Below are positions 36,501 through 45,785 of a stretch of DNA of 64,000 nucleotides, in pieces (the first letter of the stretch is position 1; each line of letters opens with the position of its first letter). The notes under the pieces are model-generated. The model did not search any database. It worked only from the letters and a program-made list of their open reading frames with translations, and was not told the origin of the DNA. Position numbers and translations under genes: made by a program. Source of the DNA: Pithys albifrons albifrons (lineage: Eukaryota > Chordata > Aves > Passeriformes > Thamnophilidae). The stretch is taken from assembly GCF_047495875.1 (NCBI RefSeq), contig NC_092463.1:7272622-7336621 (forward strand), given 5' to 3'.

Positions 36501-39500
36501 GACCAGTGTTCAGACCCTCCAAATTCCCACCTCTCTCTCTCTCTCAAGTGTTCTCAGTTGTGTGGTTAATTCTGTATTTTCAGACCATCCCTTCAGCCGT
36601 TTCTCATGTCAGAAGAGTTTGCATTTGACTGTTTAAGAAACATGTGTAAGAAAACCAACAAGACAAACATATATCTCTTTGTTAACATTTCTTCCAAATA
36701 TTTTAGTATTTCAGCCAAAAATCTATTTAGGCCCCTGCCAGAGGTGGGGTGACTCCTTGTGAAAGGAGTCTGGACTTGCTCTGACACAGGGATTTTGTAC
36801 GTAAGAGATGGTTTCTTGTGTGCAGTTTATTACTACATGAATCTTCCTGTTAATAAAAGCCTTTCATCACCAAGGAGAGGCAATTAAAACTATGATTTTC
36901 CCCTTTCTGTAAAATTCTTATTATAGCAATGCTCTGATTAGACTATTTATTCATCCCCAATAACCAATTATTCCCTACTCCCAGTGGGGATCAGAGAGTT
37001 TAGTCCTTCAAAATGAAAGAGCAGGCAGACAATTCTAGAGGTAATATTAAGTAGTGGTCAATCAGAATCAGAGAGTGATGAGATATCCCTGAAATCCCAA
37101 TACAGATCCTGTCAAACCCATCTCATTTGATTGGGCTCATCAGCCTTGATAAAAGTCAGGCTGCAGAGAAAAGATTTCTGGAAGGGTTTTTGACGTGGTA
37201 CCAGTGATGGTCTTGATGGTCTCACACAATTGGTACCACCACGGAGAGTCACCAGAGCACTAACTAAAACAACCTGAAAAATACACCAGAGGACCCACTG
37301 CAGAATAGATGCATCTGCTGTGGGTTTAGCAGTGGTGTTTATCCAGGCACCATCAGCACCAGCAGGGTGGAAAGACAAGTCACTGCTAAAAGGCTTTGCA
37401 TAGAAAACACTGGCAGAGATTTCCATAGGGAGGGCACTGCTGTTGTGTTTAGCAGCACAAACTGCTTCAGAATCACAGAATCAGCTGGGTTGGAAAAGAC
37501 TTCCAAGATCATCAAGTCCAACCCTTGGTCCAACTCCAGTCCCTTTACCAGATCATGGCACTCAGTGCCACAGCCAATCTCACCTTAAAAACCTCCAGGG
37601 ATGGGGAATCCACCCCCTCTCTGGGCAGCCCATTCCAATGCCTGAGCACTCTCTCTGCAAAGAATTTGTTTCTGATCTCCAACTTCAATTTCCCCTGGCA
37701 GAGCTTGAGCCTGTGCCCCCTTGTCCTATTGCCGAGTGCCTGGGAGAAGAGACCAACCCCCACCTGGCCAGAACTTCCCTTCAGGGAGTTCTAGACAGTG
37801 CTGAGGTCACTCTAACAACGCTGGTTAATGAAGTTACAGAGAACTGCTACTCATCAACCCGGGCTCGGGGCTCCTGCTGAGCATCAACCAAACCAGGTTT
37901 GCTCAGTGGCCTGCAGTGAGAGTCAGCAGTTCCTGACTCAGCTCATTAATGCAGAGCTCAGGAAGGAGTGCAGACCCATCACTTCCTAATCCAGACAGCT
38001 ACTGCTGGAGCTGGGAGACATCCTGGAGGAACTCTGGGATAAAACTGTATTTTCTGTCTCACTGGATGATATTTTTTCTTTCCCCAAAGAAGCCAGGAGG
38101 GTTATGACACGTTCAGACACCACTGCAGCTCAAGCACCGTTTCTAATAAAATATGTCTTGATATCTATTTGAAATCAGTGGTTCAACATAACAAAAAAAA
38201 ATATAAAAAATACTTTATTCAGTAGACTCAGCCTGAGCCTTCAGAGATTTTGTAGATAATTAGCACTTCACACTCTTTCTTCCTCCCCAATCAGGAAATA
38301 ATATAAACCAGCCTGGCTCAAACTGTCAGTATTTCAAAGAAATCAGGTTTTCCCCAAAGTGATAAAGGTTACTTTTTCCTACATCATATTAAAATCCACA
38401 CACCCACTGCCTTTTAAGTGTTTGTCCTCCTCTTTCAGGATATCAGAGCTTCAAAGACAGGCAGGGGCGGGGAAAATCAACGAGTCTTTGGCAAGAGCTT
38501 CGTATTTCAATGTTACTGAAGTATCTTTGAAACAAGTGGTTTTCCCAGCTGAAATGTAACATTAAATAAATACATACAAGCTGTCATAATACAAGGAGAA
38601 ATTGAAAAAATATATTCCACAGTGGACAGAACAGTTATCTATTATGAAAGTTATCTGAGTATATAACTTGCCTCTGTCTGAAAGGCAGATTCGTTTACCA
38701 TTCCCCATGTCTGAAGTCTCTAATTGTGATAATTTGTCAAAACCATCTTTAAAATACATAATCTCTGAAAATATTTTACTTGAACAGTTGCATTTATAGC
38801 AAGTATTTTACTTTTACTGCATATAGTCAAAAATAATTATGAATACTATGTGAAAGGAAAATAATTTTAACAGCATTCCTTACAGGCATTGAAAACTTGG
38901 AAAGCACAAATTCAGTGGGTTAAAAAAAAACCTACTGCAATCAAAACATCTTTTTAAATGGATGATCTGGGCCATACTTAAAAAAATAAGAGTATATTTG
39001 CTCTTTTCTCTATGTTCTTCAAGGAAAAGACTCAGATTGTTTTTGGTAGAAAAGAACTGTCATACAATAGTAGGAAGTCATAGCTCACTGAAAGCAAACT
39101 CCAAATAAGCTATACAGGAAAGAGATTCCCTTCTCACTGAAACAACATCTTTTAGAGTCAGAGCAGCTTTCTTTGGTTTAATAAAGTCAAAGTCACAAAC
39201 TCAAAGTTACCTGTATTGCAGAATAAAGTCCCTGCAGAGTTATACTTGTATCTGCTTAATTCATACTCAGCCTCACTCCACTGAGTTTCTGAACCAACAG
39301 TCCCAAGACGTGGACTTGTCATGACCAGAGTCTGTGTAATTCTTCTTTATACTGAATATATAAAGACTGTATCCCAACATTTGCCAACAGGTTAAATCTA
39401 ACCAGCTGCATCTGCTGACGAATTTGCATATTTTAATAAAAAATCAGAGTAATTTAACATTATTAGCTTTCCAAGAAGTTCTAAGGTCAGTCTTTTTTAA

Positions 39501-42194
39501 CGCCATCTATTTCCAGGAAAACATGACGAGAAGATGTCAGTTTCTACTCCCTTTCAACACCAGGAAAATAAGGAGAACAGAAGAAACATCAGATGAAAGC
39601 TAAAGTCTAGAGGTGAATCAAGACATTCTTGACATGCCACGGATTTACTTTGTATTAATATTTGGAGAAAATATAAAAAATCAGAAGATTTTTTTTACAT
39701 GAGTATTTTGAAATGGTAGAGGCTGGTTTCAGAGAGGTCTGTTATTCATACAAAAAAGAATAAAAATTAAGACTCAAGCACTTTGCTTGCTTATTTCTTA
39801 AGCACAGTTCTAGACAAGTAACAAGGCTGAATGTTTATGATTTCTTAATATGCATTCATTATAAGTATGTTTAGCTAATTAGCACAGCGTTTCACAGATT
39901 GCAGTCACAGGGCTGGCAAACTGAAGATCGAACTCGGTTCATTGGCAAAAACACCATTTCACACCCTGTCACTTTGCCGGTTCTATAAAAGCAATCAAGA
40001 CGGGCTCTCCTTTGCATACATGACATCAGTCTGTGCAAAGCTGATCGACTGTTCCTTCTAAATGAGGTTTCCCTCATGTAAAGAAAGAGAAATCCAGTTC
40101 GTTCTTCCAACTGACATCAGCTCTACACATCTAACAAGTAATAATCAAATATTCAAATAATCAAATATTTGGGTGTTAATAAAAACAACTTTAAGCATCT
40201 CAGTGACAAAACTCCAATTATTTATTTCAAACACCCCAACACATGACACTATTTTTATATTAATATATATTATGTATGCATTATATATATTATATATTAT
40301 TATTATGCCTGCACAACTCCAGAGTGATACTTCACATTTTCCCAGCAAAGAATATGAATTCCTAATACCTTTCTTCTGGGCACATTTTATCACTTTACAA
40401 AACCAGATACACAAGCTTTGGTTAAAGAGAGGCCAAATACAATCTCTAACCTTTAACTATCTCTTTCCTTTCAGCCATCCATTCTAGACGCTGAGATAGA
40501 GCCACAAAGTGTCAGCCTGTGACAGGAGACAACTGGTGATTGTTATCAGTTATTGGGAAGACAAAGAGTTCATACCCTGCGTAAAGCTTAGAAGAAGAGT
40601 TGGTTTTCTCTACCGAGATTATATGTATCCGACTTAAGCAGGCAGGTATTACAATAACATTACCAAGTTAAGAGTCGAATTATTGCATAACATCTTAAGC
40701 ATTATACACAGCCCTCAAAACCCTACACTAGACATTTGTTGCCTGGGAAAACCTTTCCCTCGGTTACTACTGAAACTGGTGCAGTGATTTAAAGCTGGAT
40801 CCGTGATGTGCTTCCCTTGGAGTCGCTGCTGTTGCCACACTTAACAGCAAGCGCTGAACGAAGCACATGCCAGTGCTTGCGTAAACGAGACAATAAACAG
40901 TGTTATTTTAACTTCATCTATTGACCCGAAGTGCAACAGGCAGATCTTAGAGATTTAGGTGAATGAAGGTGCTGAAAAGATCGGAGATTATCAGTTCCTT
41001 GTAATTGGGAGCATACTGGTAGTTGTAAAACCACCTGAAAGTACAAAACCCAAAAACAATCGTTTCCAGTCTGCGGTTAATGAAACTAAAATCGCTAAAG
41101 AAAAGCTAAAGCTACAGACTGACTAAAGCTACAAAGTGACTCGAAGCAAGTCAGCAAAAAGCCCTTTACTTGCTGGCTCTCGATCAAATTCTCACTCTGT
41201 AAAACCAAACGCCTGTAAAAACAGCGGACGCCTATCCAAACTTTGCGCGAAGAAGGGACAAGCTGGGAAAAAAAATCATAGGAGCCAAATGCAGATTGTT
41301 ACCGCAGGCTGTTCGTGCATGCTGAGCTAATCCACAGAGCCACCAGGACCTCCATTCACAAGAGAGAATTACTGGAACAGTTGTTACCTGAGCACTCGCT
41401 TAGATCACAGAGAAAAAAATATAAATAAAGGGGAGAGGGGAGGGAAGGTGAAAAGGCACAAATTTCACTTTTCCCTACCAAACTCAGCCACCTGCCCTCC
41501 CCAAAGCAGGCAGGTCTGTCAGACCCGCACAGCCGGGGCTGGGCGCACGGGCAGGACGCGGCGGGGGGAGCTTTACCTGCCAGCGGCCGTGGCTGAGCAG
41601 CAGCAGCGCCAGGGGGATGGCGGTGCCCGACATGGCGTGGGTGGAGGGCATGCTGTACTCCGAGTTGTAGAACACCTCCAGCTTCACCACGGGCGGCGAG
41701 GCGGGACGCGGCCAGCGGATCACATCCTTGGTGCACTGCCCCAGGTACATCACCCACACCCAGATGATGATGAGCCTCCGGCCCAGCCAGGCGTCCAAGT
41801 TCCAGATGCAGAAGGGGAAGAAGAGGATGTAGAAGAGCTCGTTGCCCAGTTCCGTGCCCAGGCTGAACAGATAGTAGAGGAAGCGGCTGCGGGTGGCGAA
41901 TTCCTGGCTGCCGTCCTCCTCCTCTGTCAGGGAGTTGCGGCGCGGCCTCCTGCTCCAGCAGCGCGGGGGTCCCGCCGCACCGGGCACGGCGCCGTTCCCG
42001 GCGGCATTCCCGGCTGGATTCCCGGCGGGATGCGCCTGCCCGCCCGCGGGGCCGCCGTTCGCCACCGGCCCCCGCTGACCCTCGCCGGTCCAGCCCGAGG
42101 GCACCTCCACGCCGCAGAGCCGCTGGAACGCGGCCACTTTCCGCGGGTCCTGTAGGTGGGCGGCCAGCCGGGCCAGGCGCCGGCCCAGAGACAT
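26994..42194 (-). CDS. SGPP1: Sphingosine-1-phosphate phosphatase 1, three-exon gene
   Basis: The coding sequence is join(26994-27545, 29742-29831, 41577-42194) read on the minus strand: 206, 30 and 183 codons, 419 residues in all. The family consists of endoplasmic-reticulum, multi-pass lipid phosphate phosphatases that remove the phosphate from sphingosine-1-phosphate and dihydro-S1P, feeding sphingosine back to ceramide synthesis. Seen in the translation: PAP2 motif C1 (KDVIRWPRP, residues 156-164), C2 (PSTH, 183-186) and C3 (S226-R227 ... H233), so the catalytic histidines and phosphate-binding Lys/Arg are present. Several hydrophobic segments follow the pattern of membrane helices. Human SGPP1 is about 441 residues; the shortfall appears to lie in the low-complexity Gly/Ala/Pro N-terminal stretch. 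SGPP2 is the alternative, but the N-terminal start ([10 protein letters not shown]) and the conserved C-terminal half match SGPP1 as I remember it. No frameshift or internal stop is seen; this looks like a functional gene. Confidence 0.96.
27546..29741 (-). other. SGPP1: SGPP1 intron 2
   Basis: This 2.2-kb intron is bounded by GTAAGA (next to exon 2) and CAACAG (next to exon 3) on the minus strand. It contains one CR1 fragment (27826-28092, plus orientation). I recognise nothing else in the AT-rich remainder. Confidence 0.9.
27826..28092 (+). mobile_element. CR1 LINE 3' end in SGPP1 intron 2
   Basis: Sense wording: GGGACAGGACAAGGGGTGATGG, TGAGACTAGATGTAAGGAAG, GTTGTCCAGAGAGGTGGTGG and GGCCCTTTCCAACCC, ending CCATTCTGTGGTTCT. 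This is a chicken-type CR1 subfamily, different from the young copies in this window. Confidence 0.9.
29742..29831 (-). CDS. SGPP1: SGPP1 coding exon 2
   Basis: This 90-bp exon encodes residues 207-236, from YPLVFGL to GMHSIL. On the minus strand it is preceded by a pyrimidine-rich CAG acceptor (TTCCCTACCAG) and followed by a GTAAGA donor; both flanking introns are phase 0. It carries the third PAP2 motif: Ser226-Arg227 followed by His233, with Asp at the first residue of the next exon. The first half is a hydrophobic membrane helix. A CC pair precedes the SR motif where I recall CL in human; I would expect this to be tolerated in a membrane helix. Confidence 0.95.
30294..30434 (-). mobile_element. 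tRNA-Ile/CR1 SINE (TguSINE1-like) in SGPP1 intron 1
   Basis: On the minus strand the head reads GATTAGCTCAGTTGGTTGAA (A box) and CCAAGGTCATGGGTTCCATC (B box), matching the tRNA-Ile layout. The tail is CR1-like (GGATCATCGAG/TTCCAACTCAGG). It is followed at 30446-30465 by a short (AAAT)n run. Confidence 0.9.
30446..30465. repeat. (AAAT)n microsatellite
   Basis: About four to five ATAA units directly after the SINE. Confidence 0.7.
32405..32538 (-). mobile_element. Older CR1, 3' part (outer element of a nest)
   Basis: Antisense CR1 wording: GTTTGGGTTGGAAGGGACC, CCACCTAGTCCAACGCCCTG, GGGGCAGCCACCAGCTACC and CTCTGAGCAAC. It stops abruptly where the younger CR1 begins and resumes at about 33284. 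Confidence 0.88.
32539..33283 (-). mobile_element. Younger CR1 inserted into an older CR1
   Basis: This is the longest CR1 copy in the window (about 745 bp). It runs from the terminal CATAGAATCATAG at 32541 through the 3' UTR to the C-terminal part of ORF2. It is 5'-truncated at about 33283. The orientation is antisense as printed, the same as SGPP1 transcription. Confidence 0.93.
32869..33171 (-). pseudogene. CR1 ORF2 C-terminal remnant
   Basis: The open frame of about 100 codons carries typical end-of-reverse-transcriptase CR1 wording: [40 protein letters not shown] and [15 protein letters not shown]. It lacks the catalytic reverse transcriptase and endonuclease parts because the element is 5'-truncated, so it is a dead fragment. 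Confidence 0.9.
33284..33440 (-). mobile_element. Older CR1, continuation after the nested insertion
   Basis: Resumes the outer element with CAGTGTTTCAGCACCCTGC, TCTAATCTAAACTGACCCTC, TTTAGTTTAAAATCACC and CTTGTTCTATC, which is the CR1 sequence expected directly after the GAGCAAC at 32528. Confidence 0.85.
36531..36546. repeat. (CT)n microsatellite
   Basis: About eight CT units in SGPP1 intron 1. Confidence 0.8.
37470..37812 (-). mobile_element. CR1 LINE 3' end, young subfamily, in SGPP1 intron 1
   Basis: Antisense wording as in the 4.9-kb copy, extending further to ACTTCCCTTCAGGGAGTTCTAGACAGTGCTGAGGTCAC before truncation. Confidence 0.93.
40250..40310. repeat. AT-rich imperfect (TA)n tract
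   Basis: Alternating TATTAATATATATTATG and TATATATATTATATATTATTATT within SGPP1 intron 1. Confidence 0.7.
41577..42194 (-). CDS. SGPP1: SGPP1 coding exon 1
   Basis: This exon encodes residues 1-206. The start is the ATG at 42194-42192, chosen because the protein then begins MSLG, as in SGPP1 of other vertebrates; it has G at -3. An in-frame GTG lies just upstream. Residues 1-30 are a basic, amphipathic-looking N-terminus (RLARL...FQRLCGVE). Residues about 35-80 are a low-complexity Gly/Ala/Pro/Asn linker. A basic RRPRRNS segment precedes the first membrane helices. Motif C1 (156-164) and motif C2 (183-186) are both here. The exon ends after HGRWQ at a GTAAAG donor (41571-41576), phase 0. Reading further would replace the conserved continuation with proline/arginine-rich sequence, which supports the donor. 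The exon is very GC-rich, unlike the AT-rich introns. Confidence 0.96.
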
Positions 42195-42343
42195 CACGGC
42201 GGGACCGGGGCTCGGCGGAGGGCGGCGGGGGGACTCCGCCTGACGGGCGGAGGAGAGGCGCTCCCTGAGGAGAAACCCGTTGGGGGGCGACGCTGCGGGG
42301 AGCGGCGGAGCGGCGGAGCAGCCCCTCGCCTCAGAGCCCCAGC

Positions 42344-42382
42344 CCCAGCCTCAGCCTCAGCCTCAGCCTCAGCCTCAGCCTC
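42344..42382. repeat. (CCTCAG)n hexanucleotide tandem repeat in SGPP1 promoter/5' leader
   Basis: About six perfect units of CAGCCT/CCTCAG, preceded by two variant CAGCCC units, lie about 150 bp upstream of the SGPP1 start codon within the CpG island. The copy number of such short GC-rich repeats is often variable. In the reverse frame it reads as a meaningless Glu-Ala repeat. Confidence 0.85.
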
Positions 42383-42654
42383 TCCCGCGGCCCCTCCCGC
42401 CCCGGCCCCGCTCCCTCCCTCACGCCCGCGCGGGCCCCTCCCCGCCGCGCCTGCGCGCGCCCCCCACCCGCGCTGGCGGGAACCCCCTTCGCGGAACGCC
42501 TCCTCTGCGGGAGGATTGGCTGCGGTGCCCCCCTGGTCCCGCCCCCACGGGCGCCAGAGCCAATCGGAGCCCAGCACTGCCCGGGCCGGTGGGAGGCGGC
42601 CGCGAGCGTGAGGGGCAGACTTGGGGGGGAACGGTGGGTGCCTTTCCCCTTACC

Positions 42655-42757
42655 TCTTCTTCCCCTTCTTCTCCTTTCATTTCCCCTTTCCTTTCCCTTT
42701 TCCTTTCCCTTTTCCTTTCCCTTTTCCTTCTCCCTTTCCTTCCCCCTTTCCCCTTCC
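42655..42757. repeat. Polypyrimidine (CCTTT/TTCCC) tract upstream of SGPP1
   Basis: About 100 bp of almost pure pyrimidine on the plus strand is built from CTTTCC and CCTTTT units in a roughly 12-bp rhythm. It sits at the outer edge of the SGPP1 CpG island. Homopurine/homopyrimidine mirror-like tracts of this kind can adopt triplex (H-DNA) structure. Confidence 0.85.
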
Positions 42758-42762
42758 CGAAT

Positions 42763-43065
42763 CTCAGGACTAGTTGTATTGGAAAAGACTTCTGAGGTCA
42801 TCGAGTCCAAGGTATGACCCAACACCACCACCAAGTCAACCAGACCGTGGCACTGACTGCCAATCCCAGTCTTTACTTCAACACACCTCCAGGGATGGTG
42901 ACTCCACCGCCTCCCTGGGCAGCCCATTCCAATGTCTTAGTCACTCTTTCTGTGAAGCAAGTCCTCCTAATGTCCAATCTAAACCTCCCCAGGCACAGCT
43001 TAGGACTTGCTGGAGCCTCAGATTTGCAGAGCAGTCACTGGCACAGCTCGCCCGCTCTGAGTTAG
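42763..43065 (-). mobile_element. CR1 LINE 3' fragment
   Basis: Antisense wording: GTATTGGAAAAGACTTCTGAGG, TCATCGAGTCC, AACACCACCACCAAGTCAACC, CTGGGCAGCCCATTCCAATG and AATGTCCAATCTAAACC. Same subfamily type as the 57.9-kb copy. Confidence 0.88.
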
Positions 43066-43127
43066 TTGCCTGCCCTTCTGTAGGTCTACAGGCAGGAGGA
43101 ACTTGAAATTCAAGCATCTCCTTCCCT

Positions 43128-43302
43128 TTGGGGCACTGAACAGGCTCCCCAGGGTGGTGGTCACACAGCACCAAACCTGACAAGAGTTCAAGAAGCACAA
43201 CACTCTCAGGCATGTGGGATTCCTGGGATTGTCCTTTGCAGGGCCAGGAGTTGGGCTTAATGATCCTTGTGAGTTCCTTCCAACTCAAGGTGTTCTTGTG
43301 TG
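43128..43302 (+). mobile_element. CR1 LINE 3' tip, tail-to-tail with the composite element
   Basis: Sense wording: GGGCACTGAACAGGCTCCCC, CACAGCACCAAACCTGAC, GGCCAGGAGTTGGGCTTAATG and GAGTTCCTTCCAACTC. It ends at the start of the composite element at 43306. Confidence 0.82.
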
Positions 43303-43305
43303 GCT

Positions 43306-43605
43306 CAGCTTCGTGAACGAAGATTTGGGAAGGGCTGTCCCCACGTGGGTGTGCCCTTCCAGCCTGCGCAGTGGATTTTAGGTGAGGCTCAGCGTGTGCA
43401 GAACTGGCCCCACCGTTTAAGTCCTGAGGTTCATCTGCCATGGCTGAGCGAGCTTGGACAGTGCCAGTGAAGAGTCCTCAGGACTAGAACCTACAGCACC
43501 CAGCATTTCCCAGGAGGTCTCCCATCCAAGTACTAATCCGGGGCTGACCCTGCTTAGCTTCCGAGATCTGACGGGATCGGATGGCAGGGAGGCATTGATT
43601 CTACG
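43306..43605 (-). mobile_element. Composite 5S-rRNA-headed element, copy A
   Basis: On the minus strand: a 5S-rRNA-like segment (about 43600-43490), then a body of about 180 bp (CTGTCCAAGCTCGCT, CCATGGCAGATGAACCT, GGTGGGGCCAGTTCTG, ATCCACTGCGCAGGCTGG, a GGAAGGGC...GCCCTTCC hairpin and a CTTCG-TTCA-CGAAG hairpin). It ends at GAGCCACAC. The same arrangement occurs on the plus strand at 46803-47152. I do not recognise a named family. Chimeric 5S/tRNA SINEs of the AmnSINE/DeuSINE type are known in amniotes, but I recall a different order of parts. Confidence 0.7.
43490..43600 (-). pseudogene. 5S rRNA-like sequence (head of copy A)
   Basis: On the minus strand this matches 5S rRNA from the helix around CGATCCCGTCAGATCTCGG, through box A (AAGCTAAGCAGGGTC) and the intermediate element/box C (AGTACTTGGATGGGAGACC), to the 3' end GGTGCTGTAGG. 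The internal control region for TFIIIA/Pol III is nearly intact. The 5' end is divergent (GCCTCCCTGCCATCC in place of the usual start), so it is not a functional 5S gene. Confidence 0.88.
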
Positions 43606-43606
43606 A

Positions 43607-43881
43607 TTTAACATAGGGTGAGCTGCTCATGCCCTCCCCACAGCCACCATGTCCGGCACCAGCACCCCCAAGCTCTGCACCCTCTGCCTCCTCTTTGACC
43701 CCAGAAGCCTAAATATGGTGGTCTAAAGATGAGAGGGAAAGCTGAGGCTGTGAGTGGCCACAGCCCTGGCGGTCAGGCTGGTTTGGGCAGTGAGTGACCC
43801 GCAGGGCTTTGGAGCTGCACTGGGAGGTTTCTGCCATGCCCGAGGCAGAGTCGTGCCTGACCACATCCCCATAGTCAGGAG
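43607..43881. other. Sequence between the composite element and the LTR, nothing recognised
   Basis: No clear repeat or exon; moderately GC-rich. Confidence 0.4.
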
Positions 43882-44299
43882 TGTAGGTACAGAAAAATCA
43901 CAGATGAGCAGTTCAGATCTATATAAGGCCCTGTGAGACTGAAAGCAGCTAAGAATAAACAAAGTCGAAGCTGCTGTTGTCTGGTGGAAGAGAAATCACT
44001 CCCCGGGAGTTCTTAGCAATTCCCCAGAGGTTTCTCATGAGAACTCCTCAGGTCTCCCACAAGACTCTGGAGATGTAACTGAAAACAGGATGAGTTCATC
44101 AAAACACTGGACTTGTGAGATATGGTTTATAACCAATTGGGATTTGCAATTACATGGTGTGAGGTTCAATTTAGCCAATAGAATGTAGCTTTAACCCTAT
44201 ATGAACTGTGTGCAGTGTGTAATAAAGGACATTCTCTTGATCATACTGGTCTGCGTGTGGTGTCTGTACTTCTCCATGTTATTTATTGCTTACTTTACA
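43882..44299 (+). mobile_element. Solo LTR of an endogenous retrovirus-like family, copy A
   Basis: This 418-bp element starts TGTAGGTACAG and ends TTACTTTACA, with a polyadenylation-type AATAAAGGACATTCT near 44221. It matches, in inverse orientation, the element at 57137-57544. The flanks share GGAG (43878-43881 and 44300-44303), a possible 4-bp target-site duplication. There is no internal retroviral region, so it is a solo LTR. Confidence 0.75.
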
Positions 44300-45379
44300 G
44301 GAGGAGGTTCCACACCTGCTCCTGAACGTGTGTGCAGGGCTGGAAGCTCAGCAGGACCAGAGCATTTCTAAACAGGTACTTTGAAAGTCCACAGTTGCTG
44401 TAAGTGCTGTGGCAAATTCAGGCTCTGGTCTCCTCTGCTCTCTGATGCTTCTGCCTGTCCAAGGGGTGCTGGTCTGTGGTTTGTTAATATTCCAGATCTT
44501 GCCTTAAAATTCAGAGGTTAAACTAGTGACACAATGTTGCTTTGTGCCATTTTTGAAACAGGTAGTATGAACCCAGTGACTGGTTACCTTAATAGTTATC
44601 CTAAACAAAATGAAAAATGTGGTGTGGAACTCAAGTAAGAAAAAGTTGAAATTAAGAAATATGATGCAAATCTACACAGTGCTTTAGTTAAAATAGCTGT
44701 CAATACGGTTTTGAGGAGCTATTTGATTCAGTGCTGCATGATATTGTCATTAACATTAGGTTTATGCAGTATCAATAAACTGTGCAAATGGATTCACTGC
44801 CAGGTCTCAAGGAGAAAACTGTATCACAACTTGGCTGAAAGAGATGGTATCAAAAAAAGTTCCAGTAGCAGATCCTGTGTCCTGCTGTAGTTTTGCCTGC
44901 TGCTGCAAAAATTCAGCTCCAGGATTAATGGAATTTAAATAATGATGAGGACAGGGCACAGATGAGAACAGCTGGTAGAAACAGCCTGTTCAAACTTAGT
45001 GAATTTTAGTTCACCAAACTATATAGGTGTTGATCTTAAGAACCAAGTGTGGAGGCCAGAACTGGCAAATAGAAGACTATAGCCTGGGAAGGTAACGACT
45101 TTGAGAAGGATTTAAGGGTCAGATAAGAAAGCAATCAGATAAGGGCTCTCCTGTATGTTGCTATGGCAGAAAAGGATTAATCAATGTATAAACAAAGGAA
45201 TTTAAAAATGTTTATTTTACCTCTCATGTTTGGCCTTGGCAATGCCATCACAGGGTAGTGCAGACAGCACTGATTTTTAGATTGTAAGAAGCATGTTAGA
45301 ATATAAGATAGAGCAAAAGAATGAAGCAAAATGTTCTGGTGGCTGGAGAAAATGTATTACACTGGAATGTTTTAAGAGC
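44300..45379. other. Intergenic sequence, nothing recognised
   Basis: AT-rich unique sequence. No exon or repeat recognised. Confidence 0.45.
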
Positions 45380-45785
45380 TCAGGCTGTTAAAAGTTATCT
45401 GAAAGAGAACTGGGAGGTGACTTGATTGTAGTGCACAAGAACATTCCTGGGGGGAAATACAGGATATTAAAGGGCTCTTTTATCTGTTGAAGAAAGGCAT
45501 AATAAGAAGTAATGGCCAGAGGCAAAAGCCAGACAAATTCAAATAGGAAATCAGACATACATTTTTCCATGGTTAACCACCAGAACACATTCCCAAGAGA
45601 AGCTGAGGATTTGCCATCATTTCATGTCTTCTGTTGAAGATTAGATGTATTTCTGAAAATTATTTTTGAGCTGAGCAGGTGTTATGCTTTATGTTACTGG
45701 TTGAATCCAATGAAATCTGATGGCCCATGAGCACAGCACCAGGGTGATCCAGTGGGACCATCGTGTTTTCAATTCTAAGTGCCAG
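45380..45785 (+). mobile_element. Ancient CR1/L3-like LINE fragment
   Basis: Diverged but colinear with old reptile-type CR1 3' ends: GGGAGGTGACTTGATTGTAG, AGGGCTCTTTTATCTG, GAAAGGCATAATAAGAAG, CAGACAAATTCAAATAGG, GATTAGATGTATTTCTG and GTGATCCAGTGGGACC. Clearly older than the other CR1 copies here. Confidence 0.75.

Larger units (their letters stand above)
29832..41576 (-). other. SGPP1: SGPP1 intron 1
   Basis: This 11.7-kb intron is bounded by GTAAAG and TACCAG on the minus strand. It holds a tRNA-Ile-type SINE (30294-30434), a nested CR1 pair (32405-33440) and a younger CR1 (37470-37812). The rest is AT-rich unique sequence. The part nearest exon 1 (about 39.9-41.5 kb) retains more CpG than the remainder and may hold regulatory sequence. 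No additional coding exon is supported. Confidence 0.85.
41480..42620 (-). promoter_or_regulatory. SGPP1: CpG island and promoter region of SGPP1
   Basis: A dense CpG and GC-rich block covers coding exon 1 and about 400 bp upstream of the start codon. On the minus strand a CCAAT box is present (ATTGG as printed, 42515-42519), and one CCAAT is printed on the plus strand at 42560-42564. Several GC boxes (CCGCCCC type) occur around 42530-42550, and no TATA box is evident. This is typical of a housekeeping CpG-island promoter. The exact transcription start cannot be set from sequence. The 5' leader would contain the hexanucleotide repeat listed separately if transcription starts above 42390. Confidence 0.8.

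Noticed and set aside
36531..36546. (CT)n and other short microsatellites as regulatory elements
   Set aside because: Ordinary short repeats in intron sequence with no supporting context.
41448..42155. 235-codon plus-strand frame opposite SGPP1 exon 1
   Set aside because: It is the reverse-complement shadow of a GC-rich coding exon; the minus strand encodes the conserved phosphatase.
42194..42927. Frames of 127-198 codons overlapping the SGPP1 promoter
   Set aside because: GC-rich sequence, the hexamer repeat and the polypyrimidine tract give Glu/Ala- and Lys/Glu-rich peptides without biological character.
43490..43600. Functional 5S rRNA gene
   Set aside because: The 5' third does not match 5S rRNA, and the 3' end runs into the composite body without a T-run terminator.
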